In this document: positions 43,483-51,977 of the stretch, one piece after another | Layout: every line of letters starts with the position of its first letter | Numbering within the stretch: the first letter of the stretch is position 1 | Origin: JAEXNA01 sp041676625 | Lineage (GTDB): Bacteria; Vulcanimicrobiota; Xenobia; Xenobiales; JADMJV01 | Length of the DNA stretch: 64,000 bases | NCBI GenBank assembly: GCA_041676625.1 | Contig: JBAYRN010000012.1 | Span: 1-64,000 of the forward strand | Reading direction: 5' to 3' | Notes under the pieces: model-generated | Told to the model about the DNA's origin: nothing | What the model saw: only the letters and a program-made list of their open reading frames with translations | Databases searched by the model: none | Program-made: the position numbers and the translations under genes

Positions 43483-44910
43483 ATGACAACCGCTCTTCAT
43501 AGCGTAAGCCGCTCTATTCCTGTAACTCTCACGACCCTCGAATACGACCGTCTGGAGGATCTCGCTCAGGAGGAGACCGAGCACCAGTACGACCTCCCCG
43601 AAAGCCTGTGCCAGGGGCCCTCGGAGTTTCCCGGCCTGGTCATCGTGGACAACAGCGCCATCAATCTCTGCAGCATGGGAGGCCGAGGCTACGACTACCG
43701 TTTTCTCCATCTGGCAGAAGACGGGGATACGATCGTTACCGGTTCGGCCCCCTGTCCAGATTTCGAGCGTTACGTAGAAACCGTCTTGAACCTCGAAAAG
43801 CTCGAGGTGGAACTGCCCTGCCGGGGAGAGCCGTTTGAGCCGCTAGCCCACCGAGTGATGAAGGACGATCACCTCATGGAGTTGCTGGCTCGCAAAGCCC
43901 GCAGCGCCGGTGGCTTCCGAATCCGCCCTTACATGGGGTGCGAACCTGTCTGGGACCTCGCTCGCTCGCTCCACCACCGTTCGCGTGTGCAGGTCACCGT
44001 GGAAGCGCCTCCCCCAAGGTTGTGCGAGCGAGTCAACGACAAGACCTGGTTTGCCGTCTCCACTCCCCGCGTGCTGGATAATGAAGACTCGGTTCCTCGC
44101 TCCTATCAAGCCCACTCCGTACCCGCCCTGGCTACTAAGGTCAAGGCCCTGACCCACGAAAACGGGACGGTCTGTATTAAGCTCCGAAACAGCGCCGGCT
44201 CTTTCGGCAACGTCTTGATCAGGAAACCCGATGTGGAACCATTGGAAGGTCGGGAATTGTGTGCGTATCTATTGGCACAACTGGAGCGGGCCCGTTGGAC
44301 CGAGCCGTTTCCGGTGCAGGTGGAGTCGTGGAGCGAGAAAGTCCACTCCAGCCCCTCGGTTCAACTCTGGATTCCACTGCGAGGTCGAGGCCTTCCGATC
44401 GTGGAGGGGCTCTTCGAGCAAGTCCTGACCGGTGAACTGGGAAGATTCGCGGGGGCCCGATCGCTCTCGGACGGGTCGGTGCCCACCGATGTCTTGGTGC
44501 ATGAGGCCACTTTGCTAGCGGTCTTCTACCAACTGCTCGGCTACTACGGACGATGCAGCCTGGACGCCATCGTGGAAAAAACCCGGAGCGGTAAAACGAG
44601 GGTTCGTTGGATCGAGTGCAACGGCCGCTGGGGCGGCACCTCCATCCCCATGACACTGCTAAAGCGATTGGGGGTCGATTGTAACAGGCAGTCGGTGGCG
44701 ATTGTCCATGACCATCAGGAGATGTCAGGCCTACCCTTTGGCCGAGTGCTAGAGTCTCTCCGCCCGATCCTGTTCAAGCAGGGAACGGGAATCGTCTGGC
44801 TCTCTCCTACCCGTCTGGAGGCAGGCGAGGGATTTGATTATGTAGCGGTGGGGAGAGACCTGGATGAGACCACCAGGCTGTGCCGGAAGGTCGAGCAGCT
44901 TCTCGCTTAG
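43483..44910 (+). CDS. ATP-grasp-like protein (PGM1-type peptide ligase region)
   Basis: A 475-residue cytoplasmic protein. The middle has KVKALTHENGTVCIKLRNSAGSFGNVLI, and later IECNGRWGGTSIPMTLLKRL near residue 380, which fits the ATP-binding Lys and the metal-binding E-x-N-x-R of ATP-grasp folds. The general plan (pre-ATP-grasp domain, then a ligase core) resembles pheganomycin-type PGM1 peptide ligases. It would join a carboxylate to an amine using ATP. RBS AAAGGTGA precedes ATG 43483. No natural-product neighbours are seen, so the product is unknown. Confidence 0.65.
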   Translation: MTTALHSVSRSIPVTLTTLEYDRLEDLAQEETEHQYDLPESLCQGPSEFPGLVIVDNSAINLCSMGGRGYDYRFLHLAEDGDTIVTGSAPCPDFERYVETVLNLEKLEVELPCRGEPFEPLAHRVMKDDHLMELLARKARSAGGFRIRPYMGCEPVWDLARSLHHRSRVQVTVEAPPPRLCERVNDKTWFAVSTPRVLDNEDSVPRSYQAHSVPALATKVKALTHENGTVCIKLRNSAGSFGNVLIRKPDVEPLEGRELCAYLLAQLERARWTEPFPVQVESWSEKVHSSPSVQLWIPLRGRGLPIVEGLFEQVLTGELGRFAGARSLSDGSVPTDVLVHEATLLAVFYQLLGYYGRCSLDAIVEKTRSGKTRVRWIECNGRWGGTSIPMTLLKRLGVDCNRQSVAIVHDHQEMSGLPFGRVLESLRPILFKQGTGIVWLSPTRLEAGEGFDYVAVGRDLDETTRLCRKVEQLLA

Positions 44911-44955
44911 CGTTTTCACAACTCTTTAAGGCTATCCACCTAGACTCTTTACAAC

Positions 44956-46434
44956 ATGAAAATACAATCTAGCTCAGTCAACTCTCACAAACGATTCCAG
45001 AAACCGGTCCCAGCCCCTCAACAGGAAGTTCCAGGGTGGGTCGATAGTTTCGTACCCAATCCCCACACCACCTTAAAATCGGCAGCCGCTGTGACGACCG
45101 GATTAGGTCTGGGCATCGCTCTGGGAGTAGCCACCGATCAGGTTCTGCTGGGGGGTGCCCTGGGCCTGGGGGCGGGACTTACCGGTACGCTTGTCGTCCA
45201 CGCTTTGGCAAAACGCCAAAAGAGTCAGATCGAGCAATCGGTACTCAAACGCCACGACGAGCAGCGCAGCCGGTTGCAGGCAAACCTTGGTGTTCCCGAA
45301 CAACCCAGTACCGTTTTTAAGCAAGCCAAAGTTTATGAAAACGAGAAGAACATATTGGTGGAGTTTCCCGCTAACGGCGGCTTCTTGAGTGTCACCAACA
45401 GCGGACCGAAACGACCCGTTATGTGGATTTCTGAGAATGAAGCTCGCGGCCCGGCCGGTGAGACGGCGGGCCGGGTCAATCTGGGTATCGAACCCACCGA
45501 GATGAAAATTAGTTTGCCCCTGAGAAAGGGTGTCCCGATCTATGGCAGTGATGATATCCAGCGTTATAACCCTTTGAGCGAAAGAGACTTGCAGGTTCAA
45601 CTAGACAAAGAAGGGCACCTCAACATCGCCCATTCAGGCAAGCCCGACGGAGGCGTCACCTACGACCTGGAGACGGGCAAGGTGGAGTCACCCTATCTGA
45701 CCATAGACAATGGCCTGATTGAAAAGTTTCGTGCTCCCTACCCCAACTACTATGGTACCGGCTACTCCTATAAGAATGGTAAGATTCGTGAGGCCGGAAA
45801 AGAAGGACGGACTTTCTCGATGACTTTACCTCCGGAGTGGTTGGGTCAGACAGTCCGCTTCCCTAGTATCGAAGGTGCCAACGGGAGGCGCGTCGATGTT
45901 CCGGTGGACATCAAAAATGATGGAATTTTTGAGCGAGTGACCGTTGCCCGAACGATGGAAACCAAGAGCATCCCAGCCGGATCCGAATGGGTTGAGGACC
46001 CAAAAGACCGCTTGCTGCGCGAAGATATTCAGGCCACCTTGCAGGGTGGAATTTCCGTCACCAGCCTGGCCGGCGAGGTGCGGATAAACGGTGAAAAGCG
46101 CTATTTAAAGGCTTCAGCAAGCGAAGACACACTGGTCCTTTCCCAACATCGCAGTCCCAACCCCTACACTTTCACGAAATTCTCCTCGCAGGAAATACAT
46201 AAGGACGGCACTGTCGTATGGCGTGAGAATTACGCCCCCGAAAAATGGACATCCTACACTTTCAAACCCGACGGAAGTGTCAGTGGGGTCAACGGCAGCG
46301 TTAGCTATGCTGGAAATGTTATTGAGCGCCCGATGGGAGAGGAATATCTGCCCAAAATTCTTGAAGACGGGCGAATAGAGAGGTATGGCGCTGAAATGCC
46401 CATGTTTATCTCTTTGCAAGAGCTTAAACGCTAA
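44956..46434 (+). CDS. Hypothetical protein with N-terminal glycine-rich hydrophobic region
   Basis: A 492-residue protein. It starts MKIQSSSVNS, has a Pro-rich stretch, then two Gly/Ala/Leu-rich hydrophobic segments (about 40-62 and 68-86; VTTGLGLGIALGVATDQ), and continues as about 380 residues of beta-rich repeats (YENEKNILVEFPANGGFL, EGHLNIAHSGKPDGGV, RINGEKRYLKASASE). No known family. The short N terminus resembles those of two other proteins in the window (51375 and 52845). Possibly surface-exposed. No strong RBS seen. Confidence 0.65.
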   Translation: MKIQSSSVNSHKRFQKPVPAPQQEVPGWVDSFVPNPHTTLKSAAAVTTGLGLGIALGVATDQVLLGGALGLGAGLTGTLVVHALAKRQKSQIEQSVLKRHDEQRSRLQANLGVPEQPSTVFKQAKVYENEKNILVEFPANGGFLSVTNSGPKRPVMWISENEARGPAGETAGRVNLGIEPTEMKISLPLRKGVPIYGSDDIQRYNPLSERDLQVQLDKEGHLNIAHSGKPDGGVTYDLETGKVESPYLTIDNGLIEKFRAPYPNYYGTGYSYKNGKIREAGKEGRTFSMTLPPEWLGQTVRFPSIEGANGRRVDVPVDIKNDGIFERVTVARTMETKSIPAGSEWVEDPKDRLLREDIQATLQGGISVTSLAGEVRINGEKRYLKASASEDTLVLSQHRSPNPYTFTKFSSQEIHKDGTVVWRENYAPEKWTSYTFKPDGSVSGVNGSVSYAGNVIERPMGEEYLPKILEDGRIERYGAEMPMFISLQELKR

Positions 46435-46570
46435 GAATTCGGCCCAGAGCGCCAGAGCGCCCAAACTTCTCGCGGGTTGACCACCTCGGTACACCCGCCC
46501 CTCATCCTCCAGGATATGGAGTCCCTGAGGTCTGCTTCATAGACTAAGGTTCCAAGAAAAGGAGAAGAGA

Positions 46571-47101
46571 ATGAGAAAAATAGCAATGCTACTGACCGAA
46601 GAATTCGAGGACTCCGAGGCGCGACAACCTCTGGAGCACTTACGAGCCGAAGGGTTCGAGGTGGTCATCGTAGCTCCTGAAAACAACCAGGAGTACGAGG
46701 GTAAGAAGGGCGATACAACGTTGCGCTCGGACCAATCACTAAAACTTGCCGATCCGAGGACCTTCGACGGTTTGTTCATCCCAGGAGGTCATTCCCCTGA
46801 AAATCTACGCATGGAGGATGGTGCGGTGGAGTTTGTCAGACACTTCGTAACCGAAGGCAAGCCCATCGCAGCCATCTGCCACGGCCCCCAGCTTCTGATC
46901 TCAGCCGAAGGAGTGAAAGGCCGCCGAATGACTTGCTACCAGTCGGTGGCCGTCGACCTCAAAAACGCCGGAGCCGAGTACGTGGACCAAGCGGTGGTCA
47001 CGGACGGTAACCTGGTCACCTCCAGAATGCCCGAAGACCTCCCCGAATTCTGTGCCGCTGCCTGCAAACTGTTCAGCCGGGATTACGCGGCCACTCCCTA
47101 G
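46571..47101 (+). CDS. DJ-1/PfpI family protein (type 1 glutamine amidotransferase-like)
   Basis: A 176-residue DJ-1/PfpI superfamily protein with E at the EEFED position, a conserved FIPGGHSP loop and the nucleophile elbow AICHGP (Cys103, His104). YhbO/PfpI-type members act as protein deglycases or stress chaperones, although deglycase activity is debated. AAAAGGAG precedes ATG 46571. A bidirectional terminator follows 4 bases after the stop. Confidence 0.92.
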   Translation: MRKIAMLLTEEFEDSEARQPLEHLRAEGFEVVIVAPENNQEYEGKKGDTTLRSDQSLKLADPRTFDGLFIPGGHSPENLRMEDGAVEFVRHFVTEGKPIAAICHGPQLLISAEGVKGRRMTCYQSVAVDLKNAGAEYVDQAVVTDGNLVTSRMPEDLPEFCAAACKLFSRDYAATP

Positions 47102-47104
47102 ACC

Positions 47105-47134
47105 AAAAACCCGAGCTGTACAGCTCGGGTTTTT
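47105..47134. terminator. Bidirectional rho-independent terminator
   Basis: A 9-bp stem CCCGAGCTG/CAGCTCGGG (47110-47118 and 47121-47129), flanked by five A on the left and five T on the right. It serves the PfpI gene and the convergent gene at 47160. Confidence 0.92.
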
Positions 47135-47159
47135 CCGATCCTGTTTAGGGTCGACCAAC

Positions 47160-47747
47160 TCATCTCTTCTTGCGAAGGTCGCTGAGCAGCGAGTTCTTCA
47201 TTTCGAACTTCTGGTAGTGTACCTGGCCATCGGTCTTCGACCAGGTCAGCTTTTCGGCTGATTCTTTGACAAAGTCCCGCAGCGTCAACTCCATATCACC
47301 CTCCTGAAAGGAGGCGCGTAGGGTAACCGGATCTCCGTAGTTATAGCTGGCCACAAACAGCTTATTGGGATCAGACTCTAAATCAACCGTTTCGGGGCGA
47401 GGGTCCCATTCTAGCAGCGGGTCGTCCCACTCATTGCTCCGAGCATCTGCGATATAAAGATTTGCTGCCACTGTAACCTGCGCGCGTGGGTTCAGGTCCA
47501 CCTCGAGTTCGCCATCGAGAGCCTGAGCGCGGTGGTGCCAATCTGTGGCCGACTGAATCAGCTTCTCAGCTCTTTGGCCCCTGGCCAGAAATTCACTGGA
47601 AAGCAACTCTTTGGCTTCCTCTAGACTGGAGGCATGAGGTCGTTGGAACCGCCCGCCGGCATCCACTTGAAAGCTCTGCTCTTCAACCAGCGCTCCAATA
47701 GGATATTCTGTCCCGGTAAACCACGCGACATCATATTTGCTCTCCAC
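47160..47747 (-). CDS. Hypothetical protein, start uncertain
   Basis: The open frame gives 195 residues from GTG 47747: DVAWFTGTEYPIGALVEEQSF, an acidic helical middle, and strands (TVAANLYIADAR; LFVASYNYGD). No family recognised. The GTG has no ribosome-binding site, yet the frame stays protein-like upstream to about 47783 with no usual start codon. A TTG at 47779 with AGGAG 6 nt upstream is in another frame and reads MTTVSTINATLWRA. A one-base discrepancy near 47745-47760 would join the two. Confidence 0.55.
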   Translation of the reverse strand: MESKYDVAWFTGTEYPIGALVEEQSFQVDAGGRFQRPHASSLEEAKELLSSEFLARGQRAEKLIQSATDWHHRAQALDGELEVDLNPRAQVTVAANLYIADARSNEWDDPLLEWDPRPETVDLESDPNKLFVASYNYGDPVTLRASFQEGDMELTLRDFVKESAEKLTWSKTDGQVHYQKFEMKNSLLSDLRKKR

Positions 47748-47785
47748 AACGTCGCATTGATAGTTGAAACTGTTGTCAAGTGGGT

Positions 47786-47790
47786 CTCCT
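47786..47790 (-). promoter_or_regulatory. Ribosome-binding site with no matching long frame
   Basis: AGGAG sits 6 nt before TTG 47779 on the minus strand; the TTG frame closes after about 52 codons. It is probably the real start of the 47160 gene if the sequence carries a one-base deletion. Confidence 0.45.
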
Positions 47791-47923
47791 ATTTGCTAAT
47801 TCCTAATGACAAGAAGAATACTGCGCTCATGTTTTTTTCGGCTGGAAAGAAAGGGTTAAGAGCGGGTCAAAGATGTCCAGGTTGTTAATGTATTAAACAA
47901 AGCGCAAGAGACAGATCACAAAA

Positions 47924-47945
47924 AACCCGAGCCGGAGCTCGGGTT
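47924..47945 (-). terminator. Rho-independent terminator of the subtilase operon
   Basis: On the minus strand, CCCGAGC and GCTCGGG (47926-47932 with 47937-47943, plus AA/TT) close a 4-nt loop and are followed by a T-run (47920-47925). It lies 25 bases after the subtilase stop. Its stem resembles that of the terminator at 47105. Confidence 0.85.
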
Positions 47946-47970
47946 GCTTGTAGGAGCAGTCGATCGCCGG

Positions 47971-49326
47971 TTAAGCCGCCGATTGTCCGCTGTTCTTCAG
48001 AGCCAGCGCTCTGGCGAGTGCTTCCTGGGGATCCACTACGCCGGAGCCCTGGCTGTTGCCATCTTCGCCTTCTAGCTTGTCGGCGGTGGCCATGAAGATC
48101 TCTTTGACCTGGGCCGGGGTCATGTCGTGGTTTGCCGAGAGAACCGAAGCCACGATGCCGGCCATGACCGGGGTTGCCATGGAGGTTCCGCTGATGGTGA
48201 TGTAACTCTGGCCCACGTGTGGCACAGGAGCGTGATCCAGAGCCGAGTCCTTGGCGTTGGCCGCGGTGATGGCGACTCCCGGAGACAGAATATCCGGCTT
48301 GGTCAATCCGTCGTGGGCAGTAGGACCACGGCTGGAGAAAAAGGCTACCTGGTCGTCGGCCCGGGAAACCGTGCCACGGTCGTTCAGAGCGCCCACGGTG
48401 AAGGCGTCGGGGTGGTTTCCGGGGGTTCCGATGGTGGACGGCTTAGGACCGGAGTTTCCACCAGCCACCATGGCGATGATCCCGGCTTCCACGGCCTTGC
48501 CGACCGACTGAGAGACCGGATCGTTCTTGTAGCTAGCAAACACCGGACCACCCAGCGACATATTGATGATGTCGATGCCGAGCTCTTCTTTCTTGTCGAC
48601 TGCCCAGTTCACACCTTTGATGATGTCGGAGAGTCGTCCGCTTCCTCGCTTGTCCAGCACCTTGATGCCCACCAGATCGGCTTCCGGAGCCGGCCCCATG
48701 AACTTGCCCGCCGACATGGTTCCGTCGCCCTGGGCGCAACCGGCCACGTGAGTTCCGTGCCCCTGATCGTCGTAGTGCTCGGTCTTGCCGGCAACCCAAT
48801 CCTTGAAGCCCTTAACACGGCCGTTGTAATCCGGGTGGGGAGCGATACCGGTGTCGATCACGGCGATGGTTACGCCCTGGCCTTTGTAGCCTTGCTCCCA
48901 CAGTTTTTCGATGCCCAGAGTGCGGATGGAGTTGTCCAGCAAGGGCGAGGGACCCTGGGACTCCCGCTCCTTCAAGGCTTCCTTCATCTCTTCCGGACGA
49001 GAGAGCTCGACCGGATCCGAGACGCTCACCAACTCGTCGAAGGTGATGGTCACTCCCTTGGGTGCATTGTTCACCAGTTTATCGAAAGCCTCCGGGGTGA
49101 CATCGGCGGTGAATGCATCGATGATCTCCAGTCTTTCGACGTTTTTGGCACCGGTCAGGTTGACGAAGTCGTTGGCCGCTGAGATCTCGTCGCCGTCTTG
49201 GGCGGAAACGATGAGTTGGATCAAGCCGTCCTCGTCTTTGACCTTCTCGGCCATCTGTTTGAGGTCCGCACCAGGATTGGCCTGGCGAAGGGACTGCGAT
49301 ACGTTGAATGTGGTTGAGTTAATCAT
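47971..49326 (-). CDS. Subtilisin-like serine protease (S8)
   Basis: A 451-residue protein. Residues 1-110 look like a propeptide (an I9-like beta-alpha region: GLIQLIVSAQDGDEISAANDF...). The S8 domain has the triad D158 (AVIDTGIAP), H190 (QGHGTHVAG) and S382 (SGTSMATPV), with oxyanion N291 (AGGNSG). All are intact, so it should be active. No signal peptide is visible at the N terminus (MINSTTFNVSQSLR), which is unusual for a subtilase; it is either intracellular or exported by another route. AAGGAAG precedes ATG 49326. It follows the pseudo-clostripain gene by 24 bases and ends at a terminator. Confidence 0.92.
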   Translation of the reverse strand: MINSTTFNVSQSLRQANPGADLKQMAEKVKDEDGLIQLIVSAQDGDEISAANDFVNLTGAKNVERLEIIDAFTADVTPEAFDKLVNNAPKGVTITFDELVSVSDPVELSRPEEMKEALKERESQGPSPLLDNSIRTLGIEKLWEQGYKGQGVTIAVIDTGIAPHPDYNGRVKGFKDWVAGKTEHYDDQGHGTHVAGCAQGDGTMSAGKFMGPAPEADLVGIKVLDKRGSGRLSDIIKGVNWAVDKKEELGIDIINMSLGGPVFASYKNDPVSQSVGKAVEAGIIAMVAGGNSGPKPSTIGTPGNHPDAFTVGALNDRGTVSRADDQVAFFSSRGPTAHDGLTKPDILSPGVAITAANAKDSALDHAPVPHVGQSYITISGTSMATPVMAGIVASVLSANHDMTPAQVKEIFMATADKLEGEDGNSQGSGVVDPQEALARALALKNSGQSAA

Positions 49327-49350
49327 TGTTCTTCTTCCTTCAATCCTGGT

Positions 49351-51375
49351 CTATGCTTTCGCCTGACTCATATCGAGCTGGCCGCCACCCACGTTCTTAA
49401 CGAGCCACTCGGCAACGGGTGAAACGTAGTAGTGCTTCTGTTCACCGTCGGCGAGCTGCAGTTTGCGCTCATCGGTGGTCATCGCCAGCACTTCTTCCTT
49501 GGCTTTCACGGCGGCGTTTTTGGAGGCGATCATCCCGTAAGCGGTCTTCACAAACGGGACGCCCACAGCTACGATACCGGCCGGCTGTTTAAAGGCCGAC
49601 ATCTGTTCGGTAGCTTTACCCATCATCTCGGCGATGTGGATACCGGCCGCGGTAGTCACCGCCAGTCCGGACAAGGTGTCCACGGAGCCGTCGATGATAG
49701 CCTGTTTTTTGTTGACCAGCTTGTCGTCGGTAGCCGACTTCACGATCTGAGAAGCTCCGAAGTACGCTCTGCGCAGGCCACCCACCGGGGCCATAGGTAC
49801 GGCGTACTTGGCAGGGATACCGAGGTAACCGCCCGGCTCGTTTCCGCGAGCGTAAGACCAACCGTGAATAGCTCCGATGTTGGAGGCCACTCCCAGGGCG
49901 AAATTGCCCACTTTTTTGGCTGCACCCAGAGCTTTGTGGGTCCTTACGATGCCCACGTTGCCCAGGCCCAGCGAACGCAACTTGGCGTTGAACTTACCTT
50001 CCTCGGAGATGGATTTCAGAACTTCACCCATCTTGGAGTCCTGGGCCACCGAGGTGTCGTTGTAGCCGTGTAGAGGGTCGAAGCCACGAGGAGCTTTCCA
50101 ACTGTTGTGCAGGTCGTACCCGGCGTCCAGCGGCAGGTAAGCGGTGAGGCCGGTGCTGTTTTCCCGGAAGGCGCCGTGGGAGCTATGATCGATGACGGCT
50201 TCTTTGGTAGCGTTCAGCAGGGCATCGGCCGCTCTGTGCACGTCTTCGCCCAGGCGAACGTCCTCTTTGAGCTTTTGGGCAAAGTGACCGACGTCGCGGT
50301 AGTCTCCGAAAAAGCCGTTGGTGCTGTTGTTCTCGGCGTAGGCCTGGGTCTCACCGATGGCCTGGCGCAGAGCCTCCTTGGCTTCCGGCTTCTCGTTCAA
50401 GACATCAGCCAGCTTCTCGGAGAGGGTGCCGTAGGCGTCTTTCACTCCTCCGACTTTCTTCAGGTCGATGGCTGACAGAGTGGGGTTGACCATTTCGGCC
50501 AGGGGGCCGGGGTTGGCACGGGTTTCGAAGACGAACCAGTCAGCCAGTTGGCGAGGGGTCACTTCACCCTTCTCGGCCAGTTCAAACTTGAGGTCCTTCA
50601 TCACCATATCCATCTGAATGGAACCCAGGTTCAGCCCCGCTTCGGAGGCCACCATGATGTCGGCCACGTCGCTCAACTGAGCCGCCGTTTCGAGACCTCC
50701 GGAGAAATCGGAGTCGAAGGCTACCAGGTCGATGTCTTCGCCGGTGGCGATTTTGGCTTCCCGGAAGGCCTGCTGGATCCCGGCGGGGGTCAAGCGGTGG
50801 CCGGTCTCTTCATCCAGCCCGGCAGCCGCCATTCCGCCTCCTTCACCGTAGATGATCACGGCGTAGTTTTTGGCGGGGTACTCTTTCATACCCCACTGGA
50901 GAAACTCTGAGAGGGAGGCGGAACTGCCCATATCGGCCTTGCCCAGGTCTTGCAGTACAGGACTGACGATGCCGTCGGTGTAGGGTGGCAAAAACCACTT
51001 GATCAGCTCTTCCTGCACCCCCATGGGATCGGGGTTGCGCTGGATGTGGTAGCGCTTGGTACCGCTCCAGTCTTTGGTCACCTTGTCGTAGATTCGACCT
51101 TTGCGGCCCAATTGAGCCACGATGTCCATGTTTTCGTCGGAGCCTGCGACCTCCAGTTCGCGAATGACGGACGGTGCCAGGCGGTCTGCGCCGTTGGTCT
51201 TGCCGTTGGCCCATACCAAAACGGTCCACTCCTTCTTGGCGTCACCGTTGAGTTCCACGGCGTCACCGTCTACGGCCGGGGCGGTCTGGTCTGCTGCCGC
51301 CTCCTTGGCCGGGGCAGCCGGAGCTTTTGCCGGTACGGCCGCTGCCCTTAAAAGTCTGGTTGATTGTATATTCAC
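49351..51375 (-). CDS. Clostripain-family (C11) protein lacking the catalytic dyad
   Basis: Started at GTG 51375 (AAGGGGG upstream), this is a 674-residue protein. It has an Ala/Pro-rich N terminus (MNIQSTRLLRAAAVPAKAP) and the C11 fold start (TVLVWANGKTNG, then ELEVAGSDENMDIVAQLGR). Clostripains carry HGGG/HGxG with the catalytic His, and FDACLM with the Cys. Here these read YGEGGG (E178) and FDSDFSG (D223), so neither nucleophile nor base remains. The C-terminal third (about 480-620) has Gly/Ala-rich hydrophobic stretches that could be membrane-associated. A non-catalytic binding role is inferred. It is co-transcribed with the active subtilase. Confidence 0.82.
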   Translation of the reverse strand: MNIQSTRLLRAAAVPAKAPAAPAKEAAADQTAPAVDGDAVELNGDAKKEWTVLVWANGKTNGADRLAPSVIRELEVAGSDENMDIVAQLGRKGRIYDKVTKDWSGTKRYHIQRNPDPMGVQEELIKWFLPPYTDGIVSPVLQDLGKADMGSSASLSEFLQWGMKEYPAKNYAVIIYGEGGGMAAAGLDEETGHRLTPAGIQQAFREAKIATGEDIDLVAFDSDFSGGLETAAQLSDVADIMVASEAGLNLGSIQMDMVMKDLKFELAEKGEVTPRQLADWFVFETRANPGPLAEMVNPTLSAIDLKKVGGVKDAYGTLSEKLADVLNEKPEAKEALRQAIGETQAYAENNSTNGFFGDYRDVGHFAQKLKEDVRLGEDVHRAADALLNATKEAVIDHSSHGAFRENSTGLTAYLPLDAGYDLHNSWKAPRGFDPLHGYNDTSVAQDSKMGEVLKSISEEGKFNAKLRSLGLGNVGIVRTHKALGAAKKVGNFALGVASNIGAIHGWSYARGNEPGGYLGIPAKYAVPMAPVGGLRRAYFGASQIVKSATDDKLVNKKQAIIDGSVDTLSGLAVTTAAGIHIAEMMGKATEQMSAFKQPAGIVAVGVPFVKTAYGMIASKNAAVKAKEEVLAMTTDERKLQLADGEQKHYYVSPVAEWLVKNVGGGQLDMSQAKA

Positions 51376-51597
51376 GTCGGCCCCCTTCAGGGATTCGTGT
51401 ACCGTGCAAGCGGACACGGCATACGAAGAGTAATGAGTTCTATCTGGTGAACCTAGTATAGAAAGCCCGCTCAATTTACATGTGAACATGGCGTTAAAGA
51501 GACGACGTAAGGCTATTAAGGCCTGAACCGTTTTAAGGGCTTAATAGGGAGCGTTCCCACCCTCCGGTTGTGCAAGTAGACAGCCAGACTGGGGATC

Positions 51598-51909
51598 TCA
51601 ATCATCATCATCTTCCTCATCGAGCGTATAAGCCGGACGCGGTTCGTCTCCCTCTGAAGTGCCGCTCAGTGCTCCCACGACTGCTCTGACTGCCGGGGTG
51701 GCCTGGCGGGGCACCAGGATAAGTTCCAACCCCAGGGCACTGGCCAGGGCGATCAAACTGGACAGTCGCAGATCGATCTTGCCGGCTTCGATTCGAGAGA
51801 TCTGCGCCTGGGGTACGCCTGAGAGCCTACTCAAATCACGCTGACTGAGATTTTGATAGGCCCTACGTTCGCGCACTTGGCGCGCTATTTCAAGAAGCTC
51901 ATAACCCAT
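51598..51909 (-). CDS. HipB-like XRE family transcriptional regulator
   Basis: A 103-residue protein with an XRE helix-turn-helix (about 10-65; RERRAYQNLSQRDLSRLSGV, PQAQISRIEAGKIDLRLSSL) followed by a LELILVPR strand, as in HipB, and an acidic tail (LDEEDDDD). HipB-type proteins neutralise HipA kinases and repress their own promoter; no HipA gene is adjacent. A perfect inverted repeat lies 9 bases upstream of its start and is the expected autoregulatory operator. Confidence 0.88.
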   Translation of the reverse strand: MGYELLEIARQVRERRAYQNLSQRDLSRLSGVPQAQISRIEAGKIDLRLSSLIALASALGLELILVPRQATPAVRAVVGALSGTSEGDEPRPAYTLDEEDDDD

Positions 51910-51917
51910 ACGATGCA

Positions 51918-51954
51918 GATAAGTGCATCACATCCTAGATTTGATGCACTTATC
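51918..51954. promoter_or_regulatory. Palindromic operator upstream of the HipB-like gene
   Basis: Arms GATAAGTGCATCA (51918-51930) and TGATGCACTTATC (51942-51954) are perfect 13-bp inverted repeats with an 11-nt spacer. They lie 9-45 bases upstream of ATG 51909, across the probable promoter. Dimeric XRE repressors bind such sites. Confidence 0.82.
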
Positions 51955-51977
51955 AACATCTTTTTCTTTTGCAGGCT

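Noticed and set aside
48127..49182. 351-codon plus-strand open frame
   Set aside because: Antisense to the intact subtilase with conserved triad; high His/Val/Gly content of a mirror frame.
49351..51375. Active clostripain
   Set aside because: The His and Cys positions are replaced by Glu and Asp.
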